A DNA stretch of 64,000 bases from a bacterium (GCA_026129405.1 JAHCID010000001.1:1488001-1552000); one strand, 5' to 3'; shown: positions 40,323 through 49,600, counted from the stretch's first letter. The notes: generated from the letters alone by a model not told the origin. Program-made: numbers and translations.

Positions 40323-40708
40323 GACTGCTGCTCGATACGCAGGTGGCTCTCTGGTGGTTGATCGGCGCCAAGCGGCTCGACGCGGCGTCACGCAGGCGAA
40401 TCGCGGCGTCGGACTGTACGGTCTCGGTCGCGAGCGTCTGGGAGGTCGCGATCAAGCACCGGCTCGGCCGCCTTCCCCTGCCACCCGTGACGTTCCGTGA
40501 CGAGCTCGTTCGCGGCGGCGCGACGATCCTTCCGATCGAGGACGAGCACGCGATCGGCAGTGCCGACCTGCCCACGGATCACAGCGATCCATTCGATCGG
40601 CTGCTGCTCGCGACGGCGATCTCGGAAGGGCTTCGATTCATGACGGCGGATGCTGCGCTGGTCGATCTCGCCGAGCGCGACGACTCGTTGCCGATCCTCG
40701 GCATCTGA
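40319..40708 (+). CDS. PIN-domain toxin, VapC-like ribonuclease
   Basis: 129 residues from GTG 40319. It has the acidic residues of the PIN nuclease site: LLLDTQVALWW (first Asp), SVWEVAIKHRLG (Glu), and DHSDPFDRLLLATA (two Asp) followed by MTADAALVDLA. VapC-like toxins cleave tRNA or rRNA. It pairs with the overlapping antitoxin, and its Trp-rich N-terminus is typical of the PhdYeFM-linked PIN subgroup. The frame looks complete and intact, in contrast to the decayed genes on both sides. Confidence 0.88.
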   Translation: MRLLLDTQVALWWLIGAKRLDAASRRRIAASDCTVSVASVWEVAIKHRLGRLPLPPVTFRDELVRGGATILPIEDEHAIGSADLPTDHSDPFDRLLLATAISEGLRFMTADAALVDLAERDDSLPILGI

Positions 40709-40805
40709 GTCGGAGCTCGGCGGCAGCACTGGGCGGCGACCGGCGCGAGCGGAGTCTTGGCCGCCCGCAGATCGCGCACCAAGGTCGTCAGCTGCGGCGC
40801 CGTCC

Positions 40806-41099
40806 TCACGCGCGCATCCAGCGCGTCGAGCACCGGCGGGAGCGGGGTCGCCCGAGTCGCACGCGCGGGCTGGATCGCAGTGCGGTCAGCGCCTCGTGGA
40901 GCACCCGGCGCGCATCGTCGATGGCGAGGGCCGCGTCCAGGGCGAGCAGCGAGGTTGTGACGTTTGCGGGGCCGCCGCCGACCCGCGAGCTGATCACCGG
41001 GCCCATGCCCCGCGCTGCAGCGCGCAACGCGTCCGCGAGCGGGTCCACCTCGTCGGCGTCGAGGTGATCGAGGGCGAACGTGACGCGGAAGTCCAGCAT
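40806..41099 (-). CDS. Hypothetical protein, probably frameshifted
   Basis: From ATG 41099 the first 75 residues look genuine (MLDFRVTFALDHLDADEVDP, ISSRVGGGPANVTTSLLALD, DDARRVLHEALTAL). After about 40885 this frame becomes Arg/Ser-rich, while the adjacent frame carries on with PPVLDALDARVRTAPQLTTL and VRDLRAAKTPLAP. A one-base shift would give a protein of about 125 residues. The family is unknown. It lies between the PIN toxin and the DUF1554 gene and could be another relic. Confidence 0.4.
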   Translation of the reverse strand: MLDFRVTFALDHLDADEVDPLADALRAAARGMGPVISSRVGGGPANVTTSLLALDAALAIDDARRVLHEALTALRSSPRVRLGRPRSRRCSTRWMRA

Positions 41100-41334
41100 G
41101 AAGCGTCGTCCTACCGCGTGTCCCGGCGCGGCGTCGAGCGCATCCTGCTCGGCGCCGCGGATCGCGGCGGCCGGCGGTTGGGCGACGAGACGGCCGAGCC
41201 GGCGCGAGAAGCGATTCGTTGACTGGCCGTGTTTGGCCACTGTATGACCCAGCACCGCTGAGCCTGGGGGCAGGGCAGCAGCCGCGGTCACTCCCGCACA
41301 GTGAAAACCTAATCATGGGGTCAGGGCGTAAGCG

Positions 41335-42141
41335 ATGAACAAGTCCCTGCTCAGCGCGATCGCGATGATGTTGTGTCTCGTCGCTGTCGCGAGCGACGCC
41401 GATGCGGTGAGCCGCCGCAAGTTGTGTAAACGGCAATGCGGCCCGGCCATCTCGGCGCAGTGTCCCAGCGTCGGTCGCCAACACCGGGTCTGCAAGCGGA
41501 AGCTGCTGAAGACATGCCGCCGGGTGTCGCTCGAGGCGTGCAGCCTCACGCCGACGACGTCGACGACCGTGGTGACGGTGACGAGCACGACGACATCGCC
41601 GACGACGGTCGTGACGACGACCACCACGTCCACGACCACCACGTCGACGACACTGACGCCCAAGACGGTCTTCATCACGAGCGCCATCGTGACCGGCGAC
41701 CTTGGCGGGATCGCTGGAGCGGATGCGCTCTGCAACGATCTGGCAAGTGCCAGCTCGCTTCCGGGCACCTACAAGGCGTGGTTGTCGGACAGCGCGTCCT
41801 CCCCCGCGACGACGTTCACGAAGGACCACCGCTACCTCCTGCCCGATGGCACGACGCTCGTCGCCAACAGCTGGGCCGATCTCACCGACGGGACTCTGGT
41901 CAACGACATCACCCAGACCGAGTCGGGAGGCGAAGTGACCAACGTTTTGGTCATGACGAACACGTACGCCGACGGAACGGCGGTTCCGAACGGCGCCTGC
42001 CAGGACTTCACCAGCGCCGCGGAGGAGGAGGCCGTCGGGCTCGGCATCAATGTGCTGAGCGACTCGAACTGGACGAGCTACGCCACGGGCGGCTGCACCA
42101 ACAGCTTCTACTCCTATCGACTCTACTGCTTCGAGCAGTGA
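41335..42141 (+). CDS. Secreted DUF1554-like protein with Thr-rich linker
   Basis: 268 residues: signal peptide (SLLSAIAMMLCLVAVASDADA), a Cys/Arg/Lys-rich segment of about 45 residues (RRKLCKRQCGPAISAQCPSV), a linker of about 45 Thr/Ser/Val residues, and a C-terminal domain of about 165 residues. The domain starts KTVFITSAIVTGDLGGIAGA and continues DALCNDLASASSLPGTYKAW, matching the DUF1554 family (C-type-lectin-like, first noted in Leptospira). Paired Cys remain (CNDL, GACQDF, GGCTNSF, LYCFEQ). It carries NWT, a possible N-glycosylation site. Function unknown; surface adhesion is a common guess. It ends 6 bp before the converging STN-like gene. Confidence 0.75.
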   Translation: MNKSLLSAIAMMLCLVAVASDADAVSRRKLCKRQCGPAISAQCPSVGRQHRVCKRKLLKTCRRVSLEACSLTPTTSTTVVTVTSTTTSPTTVVTTTTTSTTTTSTTLTPKTVFITSAIVTGDLGGIAGADALCNDLASASSLPGTYKAWLSDSASSPATTFTKDHRYLLPDGTTLVANSWADLTDGTLVNDITQTESGGEVTNVLVMTNTYADGTAVPNGACQDFTSAAEEEAVGLGINVLSDSNWTSYATGGCTNSFYSYRLYCFEQ

Positions 42142-42146
42142 AGGTC

Positions 42147-42683
42147 TCAGCGTCGTCCGACGACGTCCGGATCGCTTTCGAGAAGAGCGGCTGCGCGAGC
42201 GGCGAACCGACGAACTCGAGTCGACGGAGACTCGTCCGCCAGGGTGGAGAGCATCGCCAGGGTGTCGTCTCCGTGCAGCTCGTGCATCGCGCCGAGGTAC
42301 GTCTCGAGATCATCGCCGGCGAGTACCTCGTCGGACTGTTTGAACATGTCCGTCAGTGGCGGGAGCCCGGGCTGATCTTCGTCGGCGGTCGAGTCGGCTG
42401 ATGCCCCCAGCGACGACTCGTCGGGCGGCATGGCCAGCGCTGTGACGCTGGCGGAGCCGTCGTGTCCCGCCAGCAGTCGGATCGTGCGCAGCCGTCCATT
42501 CGCGCCGTACGCCACGGTGAAGCTTCGAGTCCGAAACAAGCGGCCGAGGGCGTCGACGAGCGTCGGCCCGTCGAACGAGACGGTCAAGCGCGCGTCCGCG
42601 TCGACGCCGCCGACGATCAGGGCTCCGCTCTGCCGGGCGATCTCTCCGAGGATGTCGGTCACCGGCGCGTGCTCGGCGTGCAC
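42147..42683 (-). CDS. STN-domain protein lacking its N-terminus
   Basis: 178 residues from GTG 42683. The first 70 resemble the secretin/TonB short N-terminal (STN) domain (VTDILGEIARQSGALIVGGV, LTVSFDGPTLVDALGRLF). The rest is an acidic linker and a helical tail (LSTLADESPSTRVRRFAARA). Upstream in frame the sequence continues as VLGDGRLS before a stop near 42713, so a signal peptide and the beginning of the STN domain are missing. The break point coincides with the beginning of the truncated plus-strand gene at 42704. The start codon given is therefore only formal, and the gene is probably not functional as it stands. Confidence 0.55.
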   Translation of the reverse strand: MHAEHAPVTDILGEIARQSGALIVGGVDADARLTVSFDGPTLVDALGRLFRTRSFTVAYGANGRLRTIRLLAGHDGSASVTALAMPPDESSLGASADSTADEDQPGLPPLTDMFKQSDEVLAGDDLETYLGAMHELHGDDTLAMLSTLADESPSTRVRRFAARAAALLESDPDVVGRR

Positions 42684-42703
42684 GCTCAGGCGTCCGTCGC
42701 CCA

Positions 42704-45700
42704 GGACAGCCGGTCACGCTCGGGGTCTTGCTGGATAACCTGGGGGCTGCGGCCACCACCGTCGGACTGTCGGTCGGCGATCTTCCGACAGGTGTCACCG
42801 CCACCCTGAGCACGGGACAGGTGGTGCTCGCGCGTGGTGAGCGGCGCGATCCCTCCGGCCCGGGCGGCGTCACCGTGACGGTGTCTCAGGCCCAGGAATC
42901 GTCGACGGTGTTTCGTCTCCTCGTTGTGGGGACCGCACTCGAGGCGCCCGGAGTCGCCCGCAGCGCGTCGGCCTTCGTCGCTGTGCGTCCGGCGGCAGCC
43001 GATGTCGTCGGTGTGGACCTCGCACCGTCGGTCGTCGAGTCCGGCGACACGGTCGCCGTCAGCGCTCGCGTCCTGAACAGCGCGAATGCCCGCCGCTCCA
43101 TCGTGGCGCGCGCCGATCTGCTCGATGCGTCGGGCGCCACGGTTGGCGAGCCGCTCAAGGTCGACGTAGACCTCGTCGCGAGCCTCGACGTTGCGACCGT
43201 TCCGATCGGACAGCTCGGAACGAGTGGCCTGCCCGATGGCCTGTACCAGGTGCGGGTCGCCTTGCTGGCGGCCGACGCGCGTCCGCTTCCCGGTCGCTCG
43301 GGAACCGCACCGCTCTACGTCGGCGCGCCGGTGACGGCGGCGGTGCGGTCCGTGCCCGGCGTCGTGCCGCCGGGCACGAGCATCGTGACCACCGAAATCG
43401 AGGTCACGGGCATCCCGCCCGCCGTGATGGATGGACGCGCGGCGGCGTCCGCTGCGCAGGCGCAGGCGGCGGCGCCGATCGGTCCACCGGTGTTGGGCGG
43501 CCAACTCTTCTCGACGGGCGCGCCCGTCGAGGTCGAGATCAAGCCCGCTTCCGCTTCCATCACCTCGACGCTGTCCTTGTACGAGCCGCCACCGATCCTG
43601 CGGATCGCGACGAACCGTGACGTCGGCACAATCGTCCAGCTCGGCACGTTCCCGGTCGGCGTCGAGCTGGTGTTCGGCATCGCACACGGATCGTCCATCT
43701 TCCGGATGGGGCCGGGTGAGCGCAATGCCGACGGCGTGATTCATGCGGTCGTCACGCCGCTCGACAACGGCGGCGTGTTGGTCGGCTTCGAGGATCTCCC
43801 AGGCGGCGGCGACGGAGACTACGACGACAACATCTTCGAGTTCCGCGGCGGGATCACGCCGGAGCCCGTGCCGACGCTGGACATCGACCTACGCCACCTG
43901 CTGGCCCCTGGATACGCGGCCGACTTCGGGAGCATCACGCCGCCCGCCGAGTCGGCAACGGTGGAAGACATACGCTGGACCGTTCGTCGCGAGGTCGACG
44001 AGCCCGCGACCGTGGTCTTCCGCGTCGTGGGGCAGGTCACCGGCATGCTGCCGGGGGAGGTGCGTGAAATCAGCCGCGGATCCCTCGTGGACGTCACTGC
44101 GACCGATACCGACGGGGTCCAGGTACTCACGTCCCTGTCGCTCCCGCCCGTTGCGGTGGCGGCCGCGCACATCATCAGGCTCGATCCTCCGTCGCGAACC
44201 GTCGCGGCGGGAGATGCGACCGTCTTCACGGTGACGTTGCACAATCCCCTCCCGCAGCCCGTGACGTACCAGCTCGTGACCGTGGGCCTGGAAGACCTCG
44301 CGGTGACGCTCGCGTCCTCGGTCGACGTGCCGGCCGGCGAGACGGTCGCGACGACGCTGGCGGTCGACACGAGCCCCAGCGCGGCCGTCCGCGAGCGGAC
44401 ATTCGGTGTGGTGACGCGGACCGAGCAGGGCGCCGTCGACTCCGTCGAGGGATCGCTCGCGGTCGTTGCAGGCGCGCCGATCGCGTTCCATGGCGTCAAG
44501 GTCGACGTCGCACCGGACGAAGCGACGGCAGGGCAGGGGGCGAGCGCCGTCTACCGAGTACGCGTCACCAACACGGGCGACGCGAGCGATACATTCTCGC
44601 TGGTGGCGTCCGTTCCGCCAGGCGTCGCGGCCCGCTTCGCCGATACGCCGCTGGCGGTCCCCGCGGGCGTCGCCTCCGGCCGGGAGACCACGCTGACGCT
44701 CACGCCGAGCGCGGGAACTCCGGCAGGCCGCTTGCCGTTCGACGTGACCGCCACGTCGACGACACGATCAACCCTGCTGGACGACGACGTTGCCACGCTC
44801 GTCGTGAGCGATCGCGGCGTTGCGGTTACACTCACGCCGTCGCAGGCCGTTCTCGATCCGAATGGTACGGGGAGCTTCCGTGCGACGATCACGAACACCG
44901 GCACTCAGGCCGACTCGTTCGACGTGAGCCTCGCGGGACCCCTCGGCCCCTTCGGCTGCTTCTCCATCACCACCGGGTGCCCCACGACGTTGCGGATCGC
45001 GTTGGCGCCGGGCGAGTCGTACGCCACCGACATCGAGCTGACGAACCTCCAGCGGTTCCTCCGGCTCAAGACGGCATTGCTCACCGTCGCGACGTCCGTG
45101 ACCGATCCAACGATTTCGGGAGCAGCGGCGGCGATCGTCGAATTCGGTGCTGCGCGGGCCGTCCAGGCGGAGCTGTTCGCCGTCGCGCCCGGAGCGGTCT
45201 GCCCGGGCGCGCTCGCCTACGCGCTGGAGATCACGAACACCGGCAACGCGTGCGACGAAGCCTACGAGGTGACCTTCGTCTCGGATCCGCCCGGGGCGAC
45301 ATTCAGCGCCGAGGTCACCGACTTCCTCGTACCCCCTTTCCACACCGCCCACCTCGACGTCGGCGTGATCATTCCGGACGGGGGAAGCTACACTCTCCGC
45401 GCCGAGGTGCGGGCACGCGCGGCCGAAAGCGGCTGCGGTGGCGCGTCTGCCATGCCGGCCCCGACCGTGATCGCGGAGACTACTGCCACCTTGATCGTCT
45501 GTGCTCCGCCGTCGGGATGCCACGCGCAGGGAATCTGCGACCCGGCGACGGCGACGTGTCCCGAAGCACCGTTGCCGGACGGCACCCCGTGTGCCGGCAC
45601 GCCGTCCTGCGACGGGACATGTCAGGCCGGCGCCTGCGTCTGTCCGACGACGACCACCACGACGACGAGCACGCCGTCGACCTCCACTACCCTTCCGGAT

Positions 45701-46360
45701 TGGGAGTGCTTCGCCGTCAAGCGGCGTGCCTTCGCCACGCGAGGGCCGATCGAGGTGTCGGATGCCTTCGGAACCCACGCCGTCGAGATCCAGCGGCCGG
45801 AAGCATTCTGTGCGCCTGCCGCGGTCGGTCCCGGGCCGACGGCCATGACCGGACTCGCCGATCATCTCGTAGCCTATCGAATGCCATCGTCCGGCGTCGT
45901 CGATCCACCGCAGGTCACCGTCGTCAACGAGATCGAAGAACGCGTATTCGGTGCATTCCGGCTCGATCGCCTGCTGATTCCGACGGCCGCGAGCCTGGCT
46001 GGGCCGCCGGAGGCGACGCTGGCGACGGGGAATCCGTTCCTCTGCTATCGCGTGCGGGCGAAGCGTCCGCGCTTCCACCGAGTGCGCGACGTCGAGGTGC
46101 GCGGCGTCTTCGGCGCCAAGGACGTGCAGGTGTTGAAGCCCAAGCGTCTGTGCCTTCCGGCATCCGATCTCTCGTTCGGTAGGGATGGGCAATCGGGGGC
46201 GACGTCGCTGCTGTGCTATCGCGTTCGCCCGGAGGAGCACGCCTTCTTCCGTGAGCGGCCGATCTTCATCGCCAACGAGGTCCAGCCCGCGGCAACGCTG
46301 GACGCGATCCATCCAAACGAGATCTGCCTACCGTCGCACACGAGTCTGTCGTTGCGCTGA
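42704..46360 (+). CDS. Very large secreted Ig-like repeat protein, 5' end missing, C-terminal DUF7450-like domains
   Basis: The frame is coding-like from about 42704 (QPVTLGVLLDNLGAAATTVG), which is the middle of a beta-sandwich. No start codon or signal peptide exists there; TTG 42728 is the first formal start. About 1,215 residues are visible: CARDB/NPCBM-like Ig repeats (VRVTNTGDASDTFSLVASVP, ATITNTGTQADSFDVSLAGP, LEITNTGNACDEAYEVTFVS), a Cys-rich segment (CDPATATCPEAP), a short Thr linker and a C-terminal region with repeated CYRVRAKRPRF and LLCYRVRPEEHAFF motifs, as in DUF7450 proteins. A likely surface protein. The head-to-head truncation with the STN gene suggests a rearrangement or assembly joint at about 42,705. 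Confidence 0.65.
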   Translation, partial: GQPVTLGVLLDNLGAAATTVGLSVGDLPTGVTATLSTGQVVLARGERRDPSGPGGVTVTVSQAQESSTVFRLLVVGTALEAPGVARSASAFVAVRPAAADVVGVDLAPSVVESGDTVAVSARVLNSANARRSIVARADLLDASGATVGEPLKVDVDLVASLDVATVPIGQLGTSGLPDGLYQVRVALLAADARPLPGRSGTAPLYVGAPVTAAVRSVPGVVPPGTSIVTTEIEVTGIPPAVMDGRAAASAAQAQAAAPIGPPVLGGQLFSTGAPVEVEIKPASASITSTLSLYEPPPILRIATNRDVGTIVQLGTFPVGVELVFGIAHGSSIFRMGPGERNADGVIHAVVTPLDNGGVLVGFEDLPGGGDGDYDDNIFEFRGGITPEPVPTLDIDLRHLLAPGYAADFGSITPPAESATVEDIRWTVRREVDEPATVVFRVVGQVTGMLPGEVREISRGSLVDVTATDTDGVQVLTSLSLPPVAVAAAHIIRLDPPSRTVAAGDATVFTVTLHNPLPQPVTYQLVTVGLEDLAVTLASSVDVPAGETVATTLAVDTSPSAAVRERTFGVVTRTEQGAVDSVEGSLAVVAGAPIAFHGVKVDVAPDEATAGQGASAVYRVRVTNTGDASDTFSLVASVPPGVAARFADTPLAVPAGVASGRETTLTLTPSAGTPAGRLPFDVTATSTTRSTLLDDDVATLVVSDRGVAVTLTPSQAVLDPNGTGSFRATITNTGTQADSFDVSLAGPLGPFGCFSITTGCPTTLRIALAPGESYATDIELTNLQRFLRLKTALLTVATSVTDPTISGAAAAIVEFGAARAVQAELFAVAPGAVCPGALAYALEITNTGNACDEAYEVTFVSDPPGATFSAEVTDFLVPPFHTAHLDVGVIIPDGGSYTLRAEVRARAAESGCGGASAMPAPTVIAETTATLIVCAPPSGCHAQGICDPATATCPEAPLPDGTPCAGTPSCDGTCQAGACVCPTTTTTTTSTPSTSTTLPDWECFAVKRRAFATRGPIEVSDAFGTHAVEIQRPEAFCAPAAVGPGPTAMTGLADHLVAYRMPSSGVVDPPQVTVVNEIEERVFGAFRLDRLLIPTAASLAGPPEATLATGNPFLCYRVRAKRPRFHRVRDVEVRGVFGAKDVQVLKPKRLCLPASDLSFGRDGQSGATSLLCYRVRPEEHAFFRERPIFIANEVQPAATLDAIHPNEICLPSHTSLSLR

Positions 46361-46475
46361 GCAAGCAGCGGTGCGTACCGACGCGGGAGCCACGATCGGC
46401 CCATAGCCGAGCGCACTGCTCCTCGCCGCCGCGTCACCGCTTGCATGCCGGGCGCGGGCAGGGATCCCTGCGCCG

Positions 46476-46613
46476 ATGCATCGCCCGATACGCACCGCGA
46501 CCCTGCTCCTGCTGCTCGCCGCCGCGGCCCACGCCGCCGATCCGGGGCAGAACTCCTGGTTCCGCGATGGCCGTGCCGCCGTCGCCCGGGCAGCGGCGGA
46601 CCTGAACCACTGA
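46476..46613 (+). CDS. 45-aa signal-peptide ORF, probable remnant of a secreted enzyme
   Basis: MHRPIRTATLLLLLAAAAHA is a clear signal peptide, followed by ADPGQNSWFRDGRAAVARAA and a stop. The mature start resembles the beginning of secreted alkaline phosphatases (..WFxxGxAAVxxA), but nothing of that enzyme follows. The stop overlaps the next ATG as TGATG. It is a truncated gene or a small secreted peptide. Confidence 0.4.
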   Translation: MHRPIRTATLLLLLAAAAHAADPGQNSWFRDGRAAVARAAADLNH

Positions 46614-46765
46614 TGGGGAACATGCCTCGTCAACGCACGTTCTGCCCGGATCAGCCCGTCCGCTCCCTCGCCGAGTTCGCCGCCTTCCTCGCCGCGCTCG
46701 AGGAGATGTTCGGCCCCGACGACCGCTCGCGGAAGCCCATCACCGGCAACCGCTTTCTGCTCTAG
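46613..46765 (+). CDS. Small hypothetical protein, 50 aa
   Basis: Starts with an ATG that overlaps the preceding stop codon by one base. The sequence reads MGNMPRQRTFCPDQPVRSLA, then a helix (EFAAFLAALEEMFG) and a basic tail DRSRKPITGNRFLL. Its composition and codon use look real. No family recognised. Coupling to the signal-peptide ORF suggests joint expression. Confidence 0.4.
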   Translation: MGNMPRQRTFCPDQPVRSLAEFAAFLAALEEMFGPDDRSRKPITGNRFLL

Positions 46766-47040
46766 CCCTCCGGCCGCATCCACTCCGCCGACGGCCGCGC
46801 CACAGCCGCCTTGATCGTCCACGCGATCGAGCGCCGGATCGCGCCGACGTCGCAGGGGATCGTCGCGCACGACGACCAGGTCGCCGCGCGTCCCGACCTC
46901 GATGGTGCCAGCCTGCGGCTGCACCTGCAGCGAGCCGTCGTCGATCGAGGCGATCGTGCCAATGGTGCCGATCAGGATCGGCACGATGTCGTAGCTCACC
47001 GCGGCCGCGAGGAGACTCTCCGACGGGCCGAAGGTTGGTA
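46762..47040 (-). pseudogene. Amidohydrolase-like C-terminal fragment
   Basis: On the minus strand the sequence PTFGPSESLLAAAVSYDIVP leads into GTIEVGTRGDLVVVRDDP, the typical closing strand of amidohydrolases (GTIExGxxADLVVLDxDP). A shift then gives DVGAIRRSIAWTIKAAVARP and a stop at 46762. The metal-binding barrel is absent. It is a short relic between the small ORFs and the FGE-like gene. Confidence 0.45.
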
Positions 47041-47117
47041 CCGAGCCGCGACGCCGGCTCGATCCGCTTCACACTCGGCCGCGCGAGCTGCATCCTGATC
47101 CCGAACCAAGGGACTCG

Positions 47118-49112
47118 ATGACCTCGACTCGTCGCTCCGCCAGCCGCTCCCGCACGCTCGCCGTACTCATCGCTGCCGGTCTGGCATGCAGCGGACTCGT
47201 GGATGCGGCCGCGGATACGATGCCCGCTCGGGATGAGCCGCCGGCCGCCGACCGGCAGCCACTCAGCGTCGCGATGGTGACGGTGGGCGATGCCGGCAAT
47301 GCGGCGGACCCGCCCACGGGCCGGGGTCGCGTCGACTACGCCTACCGGATTGCCACGCTCGACGTCACGATCGCCGAGTACGTCGCCTTTCTGAACGCGG
47401 TCGCCAAGCGAGATCCCCACCGCCTCTACAACGAACGCATGGCCACCGACCTCCTGGTCGCCGGTATCCGCCGCTCCGGCAAGCCCGGCCGGTACATCTA
47501 CGACGTCATCGGACCGAGCGGGCCGGCGCAGAGCGCGGCCGCCACCCCCGGCAATCGGCCGGTCACCTACGTCAGCTGGTACGATGCCGCCCGCTTCGCC
47601 AACTGGATGGCGAACGGCCAGCCCGAGGGACGGCAGAACAAGAGGACCACGGAAGACGGGGCCTACAAGCTCCGTGGCCGACGCGTGAAGCGAGGCATGG
47701 CGGTCGCGAGGAACGCCATCAACCCCAATACCGGCGAGGCGCCGGCGTACTACGTCCCGAGCGAAGACGAGTGGTACAAGGCCGCCTACTACGATCCCGG
47801 CCTCGGCGACGGCGCGGGCGGCTACACTTTGTACGCCACGCAGAGCGATACCGCTCCCGGGAACGTCGCGGGGGGCGGGCCGAACCTCGCCAACTACACC
47901 GCCCGGGGCCTGTTCGCGCTCACCCAGGTCCTCAGCCTCGACCTGAACCAGAGCTACCTGACGGACGTCGGCGCGTTCCGCCGCAGCGTCGGCCCCCATG
48001 GCACCTTCGATCAGAATGGCGGCGTGTGGGAATGGACCGACATGGACGGCAGTCGGAGTCCGATCCGCATCATTCGCGGCGGGGGCTGGACCTCGTTCTA
48101 CACCTACCTGCAATCGACGTATCGCCTGGGCAACGTCGCCCAGACCGCGAGCTCGAACGCCGGGTTCCGGCTCGCCAGCTCGGTCCCTCCCTCGCCGTCC
48201 GACGGGTATGCGCTGGTCGAGGTCGGCCATCCCGGCAACCGGGAGGACCGCACCGGCTTCGGTCGCGTGGATCAGACCTTCTGGATCGGCACCTACGAGG
48301 TGACCATCGGCCAGTACGTCGAGTTCCTGAACGCGGTCGCCGCCGCCGATCCCTACGGTCTCTACGACCAGCAGATGGCGCTGGTGGCGAATAGCGCCGG
48401 CATCCAGCGAAGCGGCGCTTCCGGCGCCTACGTCTACGCCCCGATCGACAATTTCGGCGACAGCTCGGCGCGTCCCATCACCTACGTGTCCTGGTTCGAT
48501 GCCGCGCGCTTCGCGAACTGGATGGCCAACGGGCGGCCGCGCGGGAGTCAGAGCGGCGTCACCACCGAGGACGGCGCCTATGCCCTCGACGGCGCCACCA
48601 CCGGCGAGGCGATTCCGCTTCGCTCCATCAATCCGAATACGGGAGCCGCACCGACGTTCTCGATCCCCACGGAAGACCAGTGGTACAAGGCCGCCTACTT
48701 CAGCCCCCGCTTGAGGTGCGGTCGCGGCGGCTACTACCTCTACGCCACCCGCAGCAACGAGGTGCCCGGGAATCAGATCGGCGACGGCACCAACGACGCC
48801 AACTACATCGACGACTACTCGGGAACCTTCTTCTACTCGGTCACCCAGTCGCGGCAGATCGACCCGGGGCAGAACTACCTGTTCGATGTGGGCAGCTTCA
48901 CGGGCACGCGGAGCCACTACGGGCTCTTCGATCAGGCTGGCGCCGTGTACCAGTGGAACGACCTGGACGGCGCCACCGGCCCCTCTCGCGGGATTCGGGG
49001 AGGCTTCTGGTTCGCCGGTTCCATCTCCATCCAGAGCCTCAACTTCGCCCAGGTGGCGCCCGACCGGGAAGAGAACGACACCGGCATTCGGCTGGCGGGA
49101 CCGGCGAGCTAG
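47118..49112 (+). CDS. Secreted protein with two formylglycine-generating-enzyme-like domains
   Basis: 664 residues: a basic signal peptide (to about 32), then two SUMF1/FGE-sulfatase domains (about 45-350 and 360-664) that are clearly a duplication. Each has the same landmarks: DYAYRIATLDVTIAEYVAFL versus QTFWIGTYEVTIGQYVEFLN, RPVTYVSWYDAARFANWMAN versus RPITYVSWFDAARFANWMAN, SEDEWYKAAYY versus TEDQWYKAAYF, and VWEWTD versus VYQWND. True FGEs need an active-site Cys pair near the C-terminus. Domain 1 has no Cys and domain 2 only one, in RLRCGRGG. It is therefore probably not an active sulfatase activator; binding or hydroxylation roles exist in this fold family. Start ATG 47118 immediately precedes the signal peptide. 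Confidence 0.75.
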   Translation: MTSTRRSASRSRTLAVLIAAGLACSGLVDAAADTMPARDEPPAADRQPLSVAMVTVGDAGNAADPPTGRGRVDYAYRIATLDVTIAEYVAFLNAVAKRDPHRLYNERMATDLLVAGIRRSGKPGRYIYDVIGPSGPAQSAAATPGNRPVTYVSWYDAARFANWMANGQPEGRQNKRTTEDGAYKLRGRRVKRGMAVARNAINPNTGEAPAYYVPSEDEWYKAAYYDPGLGDGAGGYTLYATQSDTAPGNVAGGGPNLANYTARGLFALTQVLSLDLNQSYLTDVGAFRRSVGPHGTFDQNGGVWEWTDMDGSRSPIRIIRGGGWTSFYTYLQSTYRLGNVAQTASSNAGFRLASSVPPSPSDGYALVEVGHPGNREDRTGFGRVDQTFWIGTYEVTIGQYVEFLNAVAAADPYGLYDQQMALVANSAGIQRSGASGAYVYAPIDNFGDSSARPITYVSWFDAARFANWMANGRPRGSQSGVTTEDGAYALDGATTGEAIPLRSINPNTGAAPTFSIPTEDQWYKAAYFSPRLRCGRGGYYLYATRSNEVPGNQIGDGTNDANYIDDYSGTFFYSVTQSRQIDPGQNYLFDVGSFTGTRSHYGLFDQAGAVYQWNDLDGATGPSRGIRGGFWFAGSISIQSLNFAQVAPDREENDTGIRLAGPAS

Positions 49113-49315
49113 ACGGCCGCGCGGTCCGGCATTGCGCGTCCTCGCCGAAAATGTCCTCTCGGCCGACGTCGTAGCGATGCCGATTGGTCTCCTCCTTTGG
49201 GCACGAAGAGAGAGCGGGTCCGCGCCGACGGCGGAAAGGACGACCGCGCCCCGCTCGGAGCCGCCCACGCGCGACACACCTTGCGGCCTCGCCGCGAACC
49301 CGCCACACCAGCCGC

Positions 49316-49600
49316 ATGCCCATCGCGCGCAACGCTGCCGGACGACTGCACCTCCAGCTCGGGGACGGTGCCAGCCCGCAGGGCATCCTCGACACGCTCG
49401 TCTCCGCGTTCGATGCGCGGCCGGGGACGCGGTCGGCGCAGCCGCAGGCGGGGTGGCAGGAGCTGCGGATCGGTGGCTACCGCTTCACGATGGACTGGGA
49501 CCGCTGGAAGGGGTGCGGCATCGCGAGCGAGGAGCCGGCCGGCGACGAGACGCTGCGGCGGATCGCGGCGTGGTTTCAGGAGGATCGAGAGGTCTGGTGA
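49316..49600 (+). CDS. Small hypothetical protein, 94 aa
   Basis: ATG 49316 opens a compact alpha/beta protein (MPIARNAAGRLHLQLGDGAS, then a helix PQGILDTLVSAFDARPG, then ELRIGGYRFTMDWDRWKGCG and EETLRRIAAWF-type helix). No signal peptide or membrane segment. No family recognised. The preceding 200 bp after the FGE-like gene hold no other convincing gene. Confidence 0.5.
   Translation: MPIARNAAGRLHLQLGDGASPQGILDTLVSAFDARPGTRSAQPQAGWQELRIGGYRFTMDWDRWKGCGIASEEPAGDETLRRIAAWFQEDREVW

Noticed and set aside
40083-40708. Toxin-antitoxin pair as an unusual system
   Set aside because: Standard Phd/YefM plus PIN arrangement with GTGA overlap; nothing atypical seen.
46740-49277. 845-codon minus-strand frame opposite the FGE-like gene
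   Set aside because: Antisense shadow; the plus-strand product has signal peptide and duplicated domains, the minus-strand product has none.
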